From positions 1 through 20,150 of IMG/VR virus record IMGVR_UViG_3300034375_009691: a DNA stretch of 20,150 nucleotides; one strand, 5' to 3'. The position numbers and the translations under genes were made by a program. A model generated the notes under the pieces. The model ran no database searches, was not told the origin of the DNA, and saw nothing but the letters and a program-made list of their open reading frames with translations. This DNA is from a virus. Below, in pieces: positions 7,751 to 13,812 of the stretch. Position 1 is the stretch's first letter. Each line of letters starts with the position of its first letter.

Positions 7751-8107
7751 ATGGCTGACCAATACTATCGAGCCCACACCAAGCGGATTGCGCGCCACCC
7801 CGGATTGATCGCCCTTTACGATAGCGAGACCGAGACCTTCGGCGCCGCCATCGACTGCGCCCTGGTGCTGGGAGTCTCCGAGCGCGAGGCCCAAGATGGC
7901 GGATTTATCCGCATCCGCAGCGCTACCCTCCACGTAGCCCTCGCCGATATCCTCGCAGCCGGCGAGACCCTGCCTGATTTTATCAACCGCCCCCGCGTGA
8001 AACTCACCGACTGTCGCACCGAAGAAACTGAGGAATTTACCCTCTACGAACGCCACGAGCAGGCTCCCGGATACCTGCTAATCAGGGCCGGGCAATATGA
8101 GCGCTAG
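7751..8107 (+). CDS. Putative head-tail connector/stopper protein
   Basis: 118 residues, the first gene after the terminator. The sequence is mostly beta-strand forming (HPGLIALYDSETETFGAAID, then GGFIRIRSATLHVALADI, then RPRVKLTDCRTEETEEFTLY, then YLLIRAGQYER), consistent with the small beta-barrel head-completion proteins such as lambda gpFII that occupy this place in the gene order. The sequence pattern alone does not prove the family, so the role is inferred from position and fold style. The start ATG lies immediately after the CTTAA repeat tract. Confidence 0.5.
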   Translation: MADQYYRAHTKRIARHPGLIALYDSETETFGAAIDCALVLGVSEREAQDGGFIRIRSATLHVALADILAAGETLPDFINRPRVKLTDCRTEETEEFTLYERHEQAPGYLLIRAGQYER

Positions 8108-8140
8108 ACCTCTGCAATAAAAGCTTGAACGGGGTAAACT

Positions 8141-8174
8141 GTCATGCTTTCTTAACTAAACAGAAACGCATGAC
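8141..8174 (+). promoter_or_regulatory. Hairpin that buries the start codon at 8170
   Basis: GTCATGCTTTCT (8141-8152) pairs with AGAAA-C-GCATGAC (8162-8174): 12 base pairs with a single bulged C at 8167 and a 9-nt loop. The ATG at 8170-8172 lies inside the 3' arm, so the folded RNA would hide the start of the small gene upstream of the winged-helix gene. This suggests translational control. A purely structural transcript boundary is the alternative. Confidence 0.55.
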
Positions 8175-8415
8175 GCTTATCCATTTTTCAGACACCGAAC
8201 TCGAGGGAGTAATCGATCTTTTAACCGACCACCCCCGCCGCGATTCCGCGGCCGCCAAGCTGGCCATCGGCCTGCAGATCGAGCTGGATCGCCGCGCCTT
8301 TTGGAGGCTGCCCATCCTCGAGCGCCTCGCTGCTCAGGCGCAAGCAGCAACAACCAACAAAGGACAACCAACAACCGACAAAGGACAATCAACCCATGAA
8401 TCTAAAGCCGCTTGA
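8170..8415 (+). CDS. Small helical hypothetical protein with repeat-encoded tail
   Basis: 81 residues from ATG 8170; a longer version from TTG 8125 is possible but would have to read through the hairpin. The first 58 residues (MTLIHFSDTELEGVIDLLTD, then SAAAKLAIGLQIELDRRAF) look like a small helical domain. The last 22 are encoded by the heptamer tract at 8352-8393 and show it as a 7-residue repeat (TTNKGQP, TTDKGQS). The gene overlaps the next start (8396) by 20 nt, so the two are probably translationally coupled. Function unknown. Confidence 0.55.
   Translation: MTLIHFSDTELEGVIDLLTDHPRRDSAAAKLAIGLQIELDRRAFWRLPILERLAAQAQAATTNKGQPTTDKGQSTHESKAA
8352..8393 (+). repeat. Six heptanucleotide repeats before the winged-helix gene
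   Basis: Perfectly phased 7-mers: AACCAAC, AAAGGAC, AACCAAC, AACCGAC, AAAGGAC, AATCAAC, ending 2 nt before ATG 8396. The same words occur on the opposite strand at 8961-8988 and on this strand at 18377-18425. CAACCGACAAAGGA (8372-8385) is matched exactly in inverted orientation at 8962-8975. Confidence 0.85.
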
Positions 8416-8950
8416 ATTTCGCCGTTTCACTACCAGCCAAATAGCCGCGCTGATGATCGCCGCCTCGCGTGGTAATTTCATCATTGGCCGCGATTGGCCC
8501 GAGCAGACCCACCGCACCGCGATCAACGACAATTTACGCATGCTCCAGGAGGAAGGTTTCTTTTTCCGCGTCGAGGGCGCCAGCGAGTACCACCACAAAG
8601 CCATCGAGCACTGGATCACCCCCGACGGCCGCAAGGCGCTCGACCTGATCCTCGGCGACTGGGCCAGCGACCGCTCCGGCTCCGTGGTAAAACTGCTGCA
8701 GGCCGCCCCGGTTAAAACGCCGATCAACGTCCTCTGCCAGGTGCAGCGACTGCACGGCCTGCTTGATACCTACTCACTCAGCCGCCCCGGTTTTCCTCCC
8801 GGCGAGGCTCGATACCTGATAACCGCCTGGCGCAAGGCCGGCATTATCACCGCCACTGGAGACTTCCACAAAACCAACCAATTCCCGCGCGTGCCGACCT
8901 ATCGCCTCGCTCCACAATACCGCGAAAAGATTGACCAGATAGCCGCTTAA
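8396..8950 (+). CDS. Double winged-helix-like protein in the tail module
   Basis: 184 residues. About residues 12-80 read as a winged helix-turn-helix: helix TTSQIAALMIAASRGN, recognition-helix-like THRTAINDNLRMLQEEGFF, a wing, then TPDGRKALDLILGDW. A second half-site (EARYLITAWRKAGIITATG, then a YRLAP strand) from about 135 looks like another winged helix. Such proteins normally bind DNA, which is unusual among structural genes. It could be a regulator of late transcription or host genes, or a structural protein that borrowed the fold. The gene is bracketed by heptamer tracts in inverted orientation (8352-8393 and 8953-8998), which marks it as a possible cassette. There is no conserved active site that I can see. 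Confidence 0.65.
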   Translation: MNLKPLEFRRFTTSQIAALMIAASRGNFIIGRDWPEQTHRTAINDNLRMLQEEGFFFRVEGASEYHHKAIEHWITPDGRKALDLILGDWASDRSGSVVKLLQAAPVKTPINVLCQVQRLHGLLDTYSLSRPGFPPGEARYLITAWRKAGIITATGDFHKTNQFPRVPTYRLAPQYREKIDQIAA

Positions 8951-8952
8951 TT

Positions 8953-8998
8953 GTGCTTTTTTCCTTTGTCGGTTGTGCTTTGTCCGTTGGCAAAGGAC
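8953..8998 (-). repeat. Heptanucleotide repeats in inverse orientation after the winged-helix gene
   Basis: On the + strand: GTGCTTT (8953-8959), then after one T, TTCCTTT, GTCGGTT, GTGCTTT, GTCCGTT (8961-8988). Read on the - strand these are the AACGGAC/AAAGCAC/AACCGAC/AAAGGAA family. A + oriented AAAGGAC follows (8992-8998), and CTTTG/CAAAG or TTGTCC/GGACAA can form a small hairpin here. Confidence 0.8.
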
Positions 8999-9013
8999 AA
9001 CTAATAAAGAGAT

Positions 9014-9487
9014 ATGAAATTATCTATTGAATCTGCCATCGTCAGTTTTATAAATGACCAGATCGCTATCGCTCCCGATCGCATCTCTGCTTACGATCCG
9101 GTACAGGTGGTGCCCGGCTCCGGCGATTCGCTGCGGACGGACATCGAGACCCGGCCCGGGATCATGGTCCTCATCGAGGACGCGCCCAACGTGGCCGGCA
9201 ATCTCTCCCAGGCCGAGATCAATATCGTGGTAACCACGCCATGCATCTCCGGCCTGGCCGAGGAGCACGCCGCCTGGACCGGATTCATCGAGTCGATTTT
9301 CCCGCCCCCAATCCCGCCGGATGTCGGTCTCTATTCCGACGCTATCACCACCGCCATCGAGACCGAGACCGCCGGCGACTACACCGCGAATAATTACCAC
9401 GTGCAAGCCCAGGAGGGCAGCGTCGGCGGGGATGGCCGCTGGGTGGCAAATTACCGCATCCGGCTGGGGCTTATGAGAACGCTTTAA
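9014..9487 (+). CDS. Putative tail terminator/tail completion protein
   Basis: 157 residues in the place of gpU-type tail terminators, just before the tail-tube candidate. The pattern agrees with that alpha/beta fold: an N-terminal helix MKLSIESAIVSFINDQ, strands GIMVLIEDAPN and EINIVVTTPCIS, a helix EEHAAWTGFIESIF, and a terminal strand WVANYRIRLGLM. These proteins cap the tail tube and bind the head connector. A related Minor_tail_Z-like or connector protein is the alternative. The leader contains a weak purine stretch AAAGAGAT, one of the few Shine-Dalgarno-like sequences in the window. Confidence 0.5.
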   Translation: MKLSIESAIVSFINDQIAIAPDRISAYDPVQVVPGSGDSLRTDIETRPGIMVLIEDAPNVAGNLSQAEINIVVTTPCISGLAEEHAAWTGFIESIFPPPIPPDVGLYSDAITTAIETETAGDYTANNYHVQAQEGSVGGDGRWVANYRIRLGLMRTL

Positions 9488-9506
9488 TTGACGCTATTGG
9501 GGATTT

Positions 9507-10202
9507 ATGGCAATCGGAGTAACAGATCTTTTCGGCCTCGCCACCCCGGCGATCGGCTACACAACGGAATCGAGCCAACGCGACTCGATCGAAATCGTCA
9601 CCATTCGCGACGAAAACGGCGTGACATCCTGTGTTAGCGCAAAACCCCTGATCACCCGCGAGGTCTCCATTAAAGGAAAAGGCGAGATCATCATGGATGA
9701 TCTGGTCGCGGTGACCAACTCGACCGAGGGCGATATCGAACTATACATGAATAAAGAAACCCAGGGCCTCTCCGAGTTCCCGGATTTCGAGCGCGCGGGC
9801 AAAGGATACCTGGCCCTCGGTTCATCCTCGCCAACCACACCGATGAGCCCCGAGGCTGACCCCTCCGGCGGTGGCTGCCCCACGCTTGGCATCACCTCCA
9901 GCGACATCACCGGAATAACTTCCTTTGAACTCACCGAGCAGCTCGACGAGGCCGACGTGGTTCTCGAATATGATGGCACGTTCGACCATCAATCTTACTT
10001 TGACCCAACCTATGATTTCAGCATCCGCGGCAACGGTGATTTTCCCGTGATCCTGGCCCTTGGCTCCGACGGCGGCCTCCCCGGCACCGTCCCCGAATTC
10101 CAGACCGGCGTCACCATAGTCACCGAGATCAGCGAAAACCAGCGCAACGATAATGAGCCCGACTGGGATGCATCCGGCCAACATTTTCCCGGGGCCGCTT
10201 AA
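9507..10202 (+). CDS. Putative major tail (tube) protein
   Basis: 231 residues between the tail-terminator candidate and the G/GT chaperone pair, where siphoviruses carry the tail tube subunit. It is rich in beta strands (IEIVTIRDENGVTSCVSAKP, REVSIKGKGEIIMDD, FELTEQLDEADVVLEYDG, FQTGVTIVTEISE), acidic, without membrane segments or cysteine clusters, as expected for a tube protein. A Gly/Ser/Pro-rich loop (about residues 105-130) interrupts it. The start ATG is preceded by TTGGGGATTT, a weak ribosome-site candidate. I have no diagnostic motif, so order and composition carry the call. Confidence 0.55.
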   Translation: MAIGVTDLFGLATPAIGYTTESSQRDSIEIVTIRDENGVTSCVSAKPLITREVSIKGKGEIIMDDLVAVTNSTEGDIELYMNKETQGLSEFPDFERAGKGYLALGSSSPTTPMSPEADPSGGGCPTLGITSSDITGITSFELTEQLDEADVVLEYDGTFDHQSYFDPTYDFSIRGNGDFPVILALGSDGGLPGTVPEFQTGVTIVTEISENQRNDNEPDWDASGQHFPGAA

Positions 10203-10218
10203 CGGGTAGCTCACACCC

Positions 10219-10761
10219 ATGGAATTAACCAAGATCTTTCCGATCCATGGCACCGGCTCGCCGTTGGCCGCGCGGGAGACACTGCTGGTTTCAATGCTCT
10301 GCCAGCTTGGTTATGTTCTGTATCAGCGCAACGGCAGCCGCGACCAGGCCAACTTTCAAGACCTCACCGACCCGCAAACCCGGGCGCGGATGTTCGTTTT
10401 CAATTTCGCCACCGCCGTCGAGGTCGTCTATCAACCCGACGACGTGTCGCTACCGGTCAAGCTCGCAGCCGATGCCATCCGGCACCGCGACCTGACTGCC
10501 CCTAAAAGCCTGCTCTGGCGTGCCGCCATTTACGCCGAGTATGAGCCCGGTAAATCCCCGCTTAAGGCCCTGAACCAGCACGCCAGCTTGGTGCCACCCG
10601 AGGAGCGCGAACAATTCGAGCAGCTGCTCGATTACCACGAGGCCGCCCTACGCGAGATCTCCGCCATGCCACGCCATACCGTAGTAAGGCGCAGCGGTCG
10701 CACCTACCATTTGAAAATGGGCGAGGATATCGAGTACCAGATCGCCGCGCTTAGTGCTTAA
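10219..10761 (+). CDS. Hypothetical tail-module protein
   Basis: 180 residues, mainly helical (AARETLLVSMLCQLGYVLYQ, RMFVFNFATAVEVVYQ, REQFEQLLDYHEAALREISA). I do not recognise the family. It sits between the tube candidate and the frameshifted chaperone genes, a place that often carries a tail-assembly accessory or chaperone-like protein. The start ATG is 16 nt after the previous stop, in a leader with a small GGGT/ACCC inverted repeat. No transmembrane segment, signal peptide or metal-binding motif is visible. Confidence 0.75.
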   Translation: MELTKIFPIHGTGSPLAARETLLVSMLCQLGYVLYQRNGSRDQANFQDLTDPQTRARMFVFNFATAVEVVYQPDDVSLPVKLAADAIRHRDLTAPKSLLWRAAIYAEYEPGKSPLKALNQHASLVPPEEREQFEQLLDYHEAALREISAMPRHTVVRRSGRTYHLKMGEDIEYQIAALSA

Positions 10762-10783
10762 AACTTTTTTAAACCTGGATACA

Positions 10784-11254
10784 ATGACCACTGAAAACAA
10801 CGACCTGCAAGCCGCTCGCCGGCTGGCCAAATCAGACCGCGGTTTCTCCGTCGGTGAACTCCAATTCCGCCAGCTATCTGTCGATTCCGCGGAGTTACTC
10901 GCCTCATTCGGCCTGGGCTTTTTTATCGGCGATGGAGAGCCACCCGGAGACGGCGATGATAAAGCCATGCTCGACGCCCTGATGACGATCGCCTGGTGTC
11001 TCTGGGCCGATGAGGAAAAGGTCATCGATCTGAGTCTAGACTTCGATGAGGCCACCACTAAAACCGCCAAGCAGAAATGCACCCGAGAGCTGAAGAAACG
11101 GGTGCGCCTGTTTAAATCCAAGATCGCAATTGAGGACATGGCCAGCGTGCTCGAAAACCTAACCGCCGTTTTCGATCGGATCAACGCCGTGGATTTTGAT
11201 ATCGCCGAGCAAGTCGACGCACCCGAAGCGGAGATTCCGCCGGGAAACTACTAG
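10784..11254 (+). CDS. Tail assembly chaperone, lambda gpG-like (0-frame product)
   Basis: 156 residues from ATG 10784; the extension to 10754 would begin with TTG and overlap the previous gene. The protein is helical and charged (LQAARRLAKSDRGFSVGELQ, MLDALMTIAWCLWADEEKVI, TAKQKCTRELKKRVRLFKSK) and ends in an acidic stretch DAPEAEIPPGNY, like the G proteins that coat the tape measure during tail assembly. The last codons before the stop are a G GGA AAC slippery site, so a minority of ribosomes should continue into the T-like frame. It precedes the tape-measure gene, interrupted only by one gene and an inserted cassette. Confidence 0.75.
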   Translation: MTTENNDLQAARRLAKSDRGFSVGELQFRQLSVDSAELLASFGLGFFIGDGEPPGDGDDKAMLDALMTIAWCLWADEEKVIDLSLDFDEATTKTAKQKCTRELKKRVRLFKSKIAIEDMASVLENLTAVFDRINAVDFDIAEQVDAPEAEIPPGNY

Positions 11255-11291
11255 AGCCAGGGCGGATCGATTCTCTAAAGGCCGGCCTGGC
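11242..11291 (+). promoter_or_regulatory. Programmed -1 ribosomal frameshift signal
   Basis: The heptamer G GGA AAC (11242-11248) is in the correct phase in the 0 frame (codons CCG GGA AAC), followed by TAC and the stop TAG at 11252. A 7-nt spacer (11249-11255) leads to a stem: 11256-11265 pairs with 11282-11291 at nine of ten positions (a single G-G mismatch at 11262/11285) around a 16-nt loop. Heptamer type, phase, spacer and stem all match known -1 signals. Lambda G/GT uses GGGAAAG. Confidence 0.85.
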
Positions 11292-11505
11292 GCACTATTA
11301 CCCATCCCTCAGCTTCGAGCGCATCGGGCGCATGAGTTACGCCGAGGCCCTCATCTGGCACCACTGCGCGCTCCAGAGCAGCCCCTTTATTTGGACCGTA
11401 GCGCGCGAGCGCCAGCCCCTCCATATCCCCGAGCCCGGCGATGGCTCCGACCTCGATCTTGCCTCGCTGCTCGCCGAGGATGAGGGCTTTGATCTTTCTT
11501 TATAA
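11248..11505 (+). CDS. T-like extension of the tail chaperone, made by -1 frameshift
   Basis: This is the -1 frame entered at the slippery site; the full product is G (155 codons) plus 85 residues, about 240 residues spanning 10784-11505. The frame is open from 11200 and has no ATG, GTG or TTG until 11332, so it cannot be expressed whole without the shift. The encoded sequence looks real: GLAHYYPSLSFERIGRMSYA, then EALIWHHCALQSSPFIW, then an acidic tail. In lambda the GT form bridges the tape measure and tube subunits. Another frame here (11196-11483) is Arg-rich nonsense. Confidence 0.82.
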   Translation, partial: LLEPGRIDSLKAGLAHYYPSLSFERIGRMSYAEALIWHHCALQSSPFIWTVARERQPLHIPEPGDGSDLDLASLLAEDEGFDLSL

Positions 11506-11513
11506 GCGAGGAT

Positions 11514-11548
11514 TGTACACTGTACAGCGAATGACTGTACAGTGTACA
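11514..11548. repeat. Perfect 14-bp inverted repeat made of TGTACA words
   Basis: TGTACACTGTACAG (11514-11527) and CTGTACAGTGTACA (11535-11548) are exact reverse complements around the 7-nt loop CGAATGA. Each arm holds two copies of the palindrome TGTACA spaced 7 nt apart. The right arm ends 2 nt before ATG 11551. It could be a paired operator for a dimeric repressor, an RNA hairpin controlling the start, or a variant of the heptamer repeats. It lacks a T-tract, so it is not an intrinsic terminator. Confidence 0.85.
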
Positions 11549-11550
11549 GT

Positions 11551-12204
11551 ATGGCCCAAGAAATTACCGTGGATATCGACGAGGCAGCCTGGAGTCACTG
11601 GCTCGGCCGCTTTGCTGAGCGCTCCAAAAAAACACATGAGGAAATCCTCCGCGATGAGGCCCGGCTCTACATCAAGGAAGTGATCGGGCTAACCCCTCCA
11701 GGCAAGGGCGAGTCCACCGCATCGGTCGGCAAAAAGAAAGGCGAGGCCACCATCCGCTCCGATCTCTCCAAGCTGTTTGCGCCGGTGCCTAAGAAGCTGG
11801 CCGAGGCCGATGTCGATCTCGCCAGGCTGCACAAATCGAAACGCAATCGACGCGGCCGCGTCCCGGTTGGCGTCGAGAAACGCAAGGTTTGGAAAACCGA
11901 TTTTAATCGCTACCTGCGCGAGACCCTCAAGCGCGTCGGTGAGCTGGCCGGCGGCTGGAATAGCGCAGCCGCCAAGCTCGGCCACAAGCCGGCCGCCTGG
12001 ATCTGGCGCCACCAGTCGCCCGGCTCGGTCAAGGTCGAGGTCAGCAATCGACGCATCCGAATCAAGATGATTAACAAGGTCGATCACGCAAGCCAGATGA
12101 GTAACCTCCCGCACCGTCTCCAGCGGGCCGCCAACCGCCGCGCCCACAAGCTCAAGCGTCGGGTGCTCGGGCAGCTTGAGAAAGATTTTGGAAGGATCAG
12201 GTGA
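11551..12204 (+). CDS. Basic tail-completion-like protein (HK97 gp10-like pattern)
   Basis: 217 residues, strongly Lys/Arg rich. The pattern of an early helix with EEILRDEARLYIKEVIGLTPPGKGE, a segment IRSDLSKLFAPV, a beta region SVKVEVSNRRIRIKMINK, and a C-terminal helix RLQRAANRRAHKLKRRVLGQ recalls HK97-gp10-like tail-completion proteins, but its position after the chaperone pair is unusual and the match is by eye. I start at ATG 11551 rather than GTG 11542 because the latter lies inside the inverted repeat. The stop is followed at once by a variant of the 15-nt leader repeat. Confidence 0.55.
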   Translation: MAQEITVDIDEAAWSHWLGRFAERSKKTHEEILRDEARLYIKEVIGLTPPGKGESTASVGKKKGEATIRSDLSKLFAPVPKKLAEADVDLARLHKSKRNRRGRVPVGVEKRKVWKTDFNRYLRETLKRVGELAGGWNSAAAKLGHKPAAWIWRHQSPGSVKVEVSNRRIRIKMINKVDHASQMSNLPHRLQRAANRRAHKLKRRVLGQLEKDFGRIR

Positions 12205-12270
12205 CGCCGCGCGTTTGGCTTGCACAGATGCGACCATAATCGCGCTATATCAGAGACTGTCAGTAGTGTG

Positions 12271-12310
12271 CAATAGAGTGCATTAAGGCGCATTAGGGTG
12301 CATTAAGGCG
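12271..12310. repeat. Four 10-bp direct repeats upstream of the inserted cassette
   Basis: CAATAGAGTG, CATTAAGGCG, CATTAGGGTG, CATTAAGGCG follow one another without gap; copies two and four are identical, and a partial copy follows (CACCATTG). A 10-bp step is one helical turn, so a protein could bind all copies on one face of the DNA. The whole gap 12205-12374 is otherwise non-coding. A weak TTTGCA-N16-TAATAT promoter-like pair (12341-12368) is present just before ATG 12375 but would give a nearly leaderless mRNA. Confidence 0.75.
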
Positions 12311-12374
12311 CACCATTGTTGGACTCTGCTAAATGCCGGATTTGCATACTGTTTTAAGTCGGTAATATTCCAGA

Positions 12375-13211
12375 ATGGTTAATGAAAAATTTAAAGCAAA
12401 AACTCTAGGCAACGTCTTAGAAATCCCCGGAGGAATCACGGTTGAATATGTCCAGCTTACGAAAAAAATTTGTCAAGATTTACTTGCTAACTTGTCGCCG
12501 AATCAAAGAGTGAAAAAAAAGCGTAATTTGTCGGTAATCAATCAAAACCTCAAAGACGGCAATTGGCTTTTTAACGGTGCCACGATTGTTGTTAATTCGA
12601 ATGGAGAGCTGGACGATGGCCAACACCGCCTCACCGAATTTTTGAAAACGGGGATTTACCCTAGTGTGTTGATTGTGAAAGGGACTGACCCGAAGGCGGC
12701 TGAAAACCAAGACACTGGAACGCCGCGCACAATTGCTGATTTCTTCAAGTGGCACGGTGTGAAAAACCACGTAAAGGTCAGTACTGTTGCCATGAAATTA
12801 GCGCAACACGATTATAAAAAAATGCACGGTGGAGCAGCAATCACTAGGCGGCAACTATGGGAAACCTACTTAAAGCATGAGGAGTCTATCGAATTTTGGC
12901 TGCAGCGCTCAAGACTCCTCGATCAATTGTTACCAGTGACGCTTAGAGTTGCTGTATCGGTACCTGCTGAATTGGTAGCGGATCGGGAAACCGTGACTCA
13001 ATTTTGGAAGGAAATAGAAACTGGTATAGGAAGTCGAACAACGCTGACATTGAGAAAGTTACTGGCAAGAGAGTCATTAAAGCCTCGTAAAACGTTATCA
13101 AAAGAGGTTTTATGTGCGGTCGTTTTCAAGGCAATGCAAAAGTATATAGACGGTAAAGAGGCGAAGCTATTAAGGTGGGATAATTCCGAACCCTTTCCCT
13201 ATTTTTATTAA
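12375..13211 (+). CDS. DGQHR-domain/ParB-like phage protein (accessory cargo)
   Basis: 278 residues with the phage ParB-like/DGQHR pattern: NWLFNGATIVVNSNGELDDG leading into DGQHRL (81-86), then VLIVKGTDP, then QDTGTPRTIADF (112-123). The Asp-Gly-Gln-His-Arg cluster is the nucleotide- or nuclease-like core of the ParB/DndB-related fold, now linked in some families to NTP binding or DNA nicking. No helix-turn-helix typical of chromosomal ParB is obvious in the C-terminal half, which is helical and basic. Base composition is visibly more AT-rich than the structural genes on both sides, and codon choice differs, so it is probably a later insertion. The next gene starts 1 nt after its stop. Confidence 0.75.
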   Translation: MVNEKFKAKTLGNVLEIPGGITVEYVQLTKKICQDLLANLSPNQRVKKKRNLSVINQNLKDGNWLFNGATIVVNSNGELDDGQHRLTEFLKTGIYPSVLIVKGTDPKAAENQDTGTPRTIADFFKWHGVKNHVKVSTVAMKLAQHDYKKMHGGAAITRRQLWETYLKHEESIEFWLQRSRLLDQLLPVTLRVAVSVPAELVADRETVTQFWKEIETGIGSRTTLTLRKLLARESLKPRKTLSKEVLCAVVFKAMQKYIDGKEAKLLRWDNSEPFPYFY

Positions 13212-13212
13212 C

Positions 13213-13812
13213 ATGATCTATTCGATGCTTAATACTATTTTTGATTTCGTCAGTTGGGATGATACCCGCCCATCGTTGCAAACTCCATGGATTGCGGATA
13301 CGGTAATTGGCCGCCGCATCATAGCCACCGATGCAAAAGTAATAATATTGGTGGACCCTGAAAAAGCATCCAGCAAAATATTGGAATTTATCAGGTCGGC
13401 AAAATGTGATTATGCTCGCCCCGATGTGGATGCATCGATCGAACCCCTCACCCGCAAAAGAATATACGCTAATTTTCCTGATGTCGCGTTTAAAACGGTG
13501 GTTGAGGAGTGCGGTTTCTGTAAAAGTCATCCTACGAATCGGGCTTATTGCCAAGACTGCTTTGGCTCTGGGAAGGAGTATAAATTAAACCCTGAAAAAG
13601 TCCGTATAGGGGGGCGTAATTTCAAGAGTGAAAATGTTGAACCGGTTTTGGCATTACCCGGGGTACATCGCATGGTATACGAGGGGGAGGGATCTGATAA
13701 ATACAGTCCGGTGGCGTTTAAATTTGCTTATGGCTCTGGCTTGGTTATGCCTTTGACGCCTCGTCATAATCATGGCCGAACTCACCGCCGAACTCGCCCT
13801 GGAGGTTTCTAA
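13213..13812 (+). CDS. Hypothetical CxxC...CxxC protein of the inserted cassette
   Basis: 199 residues. C100-x2-C103 and C113-x2-C116 within ECGFCKSHPTNRAYCQDCFG form a DnaJ-like zinc knuckle with a CxxCxGSG ending. Around it are segments IADTVIGRRIIATDAKVIIL and YSPVAFKFAYGSGLVMPLTP that resemble the strand-helix pattern of clamp-like phage proteins with a terminal GxGLxMP motif. I do not assign a function. It starts 1 nt after the DGQHR gene and is equally AT-rich, so the two form one unit. Its last 14 codons overlap the tape-measure start; the RHNHGRTHRRTRPGGF tail is probably read-through of that sequence after loss of the original end. Confidence 0.65.
   Translation: MIYSMLNTIFDFVSWDDTRPSLQTPWIADTVIGRRIIATDAKVIILVDPEKASSKILEFIRSAKCDYARPDVDASIEPLTRKRIYANFPDVAFKTVVEECGFCKSHPTNRAYCQDCFGSGKEYKLNPEKVRIGGRNFKSENVEPVLALPGVHRMVYEGEGSDKYSPVAFKFAYGSGLVMPLTPRHNHGRTHRRTRPGGF

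Noticed and set aside
11196-11483. Arg/Pro-rich open frame after the chaperone gene
   Set aside because: The -1 frame reached from the slippery site gives normal protein sequence over the same DNA.
12319-12368. Promoters before the inserted cassette
   Set aside because: TTGGAC to CATACT has a 20-bp spacer, and TTTGCA-N16-TAATAT has a poor -35 and would leave no leader; neither is convincing.
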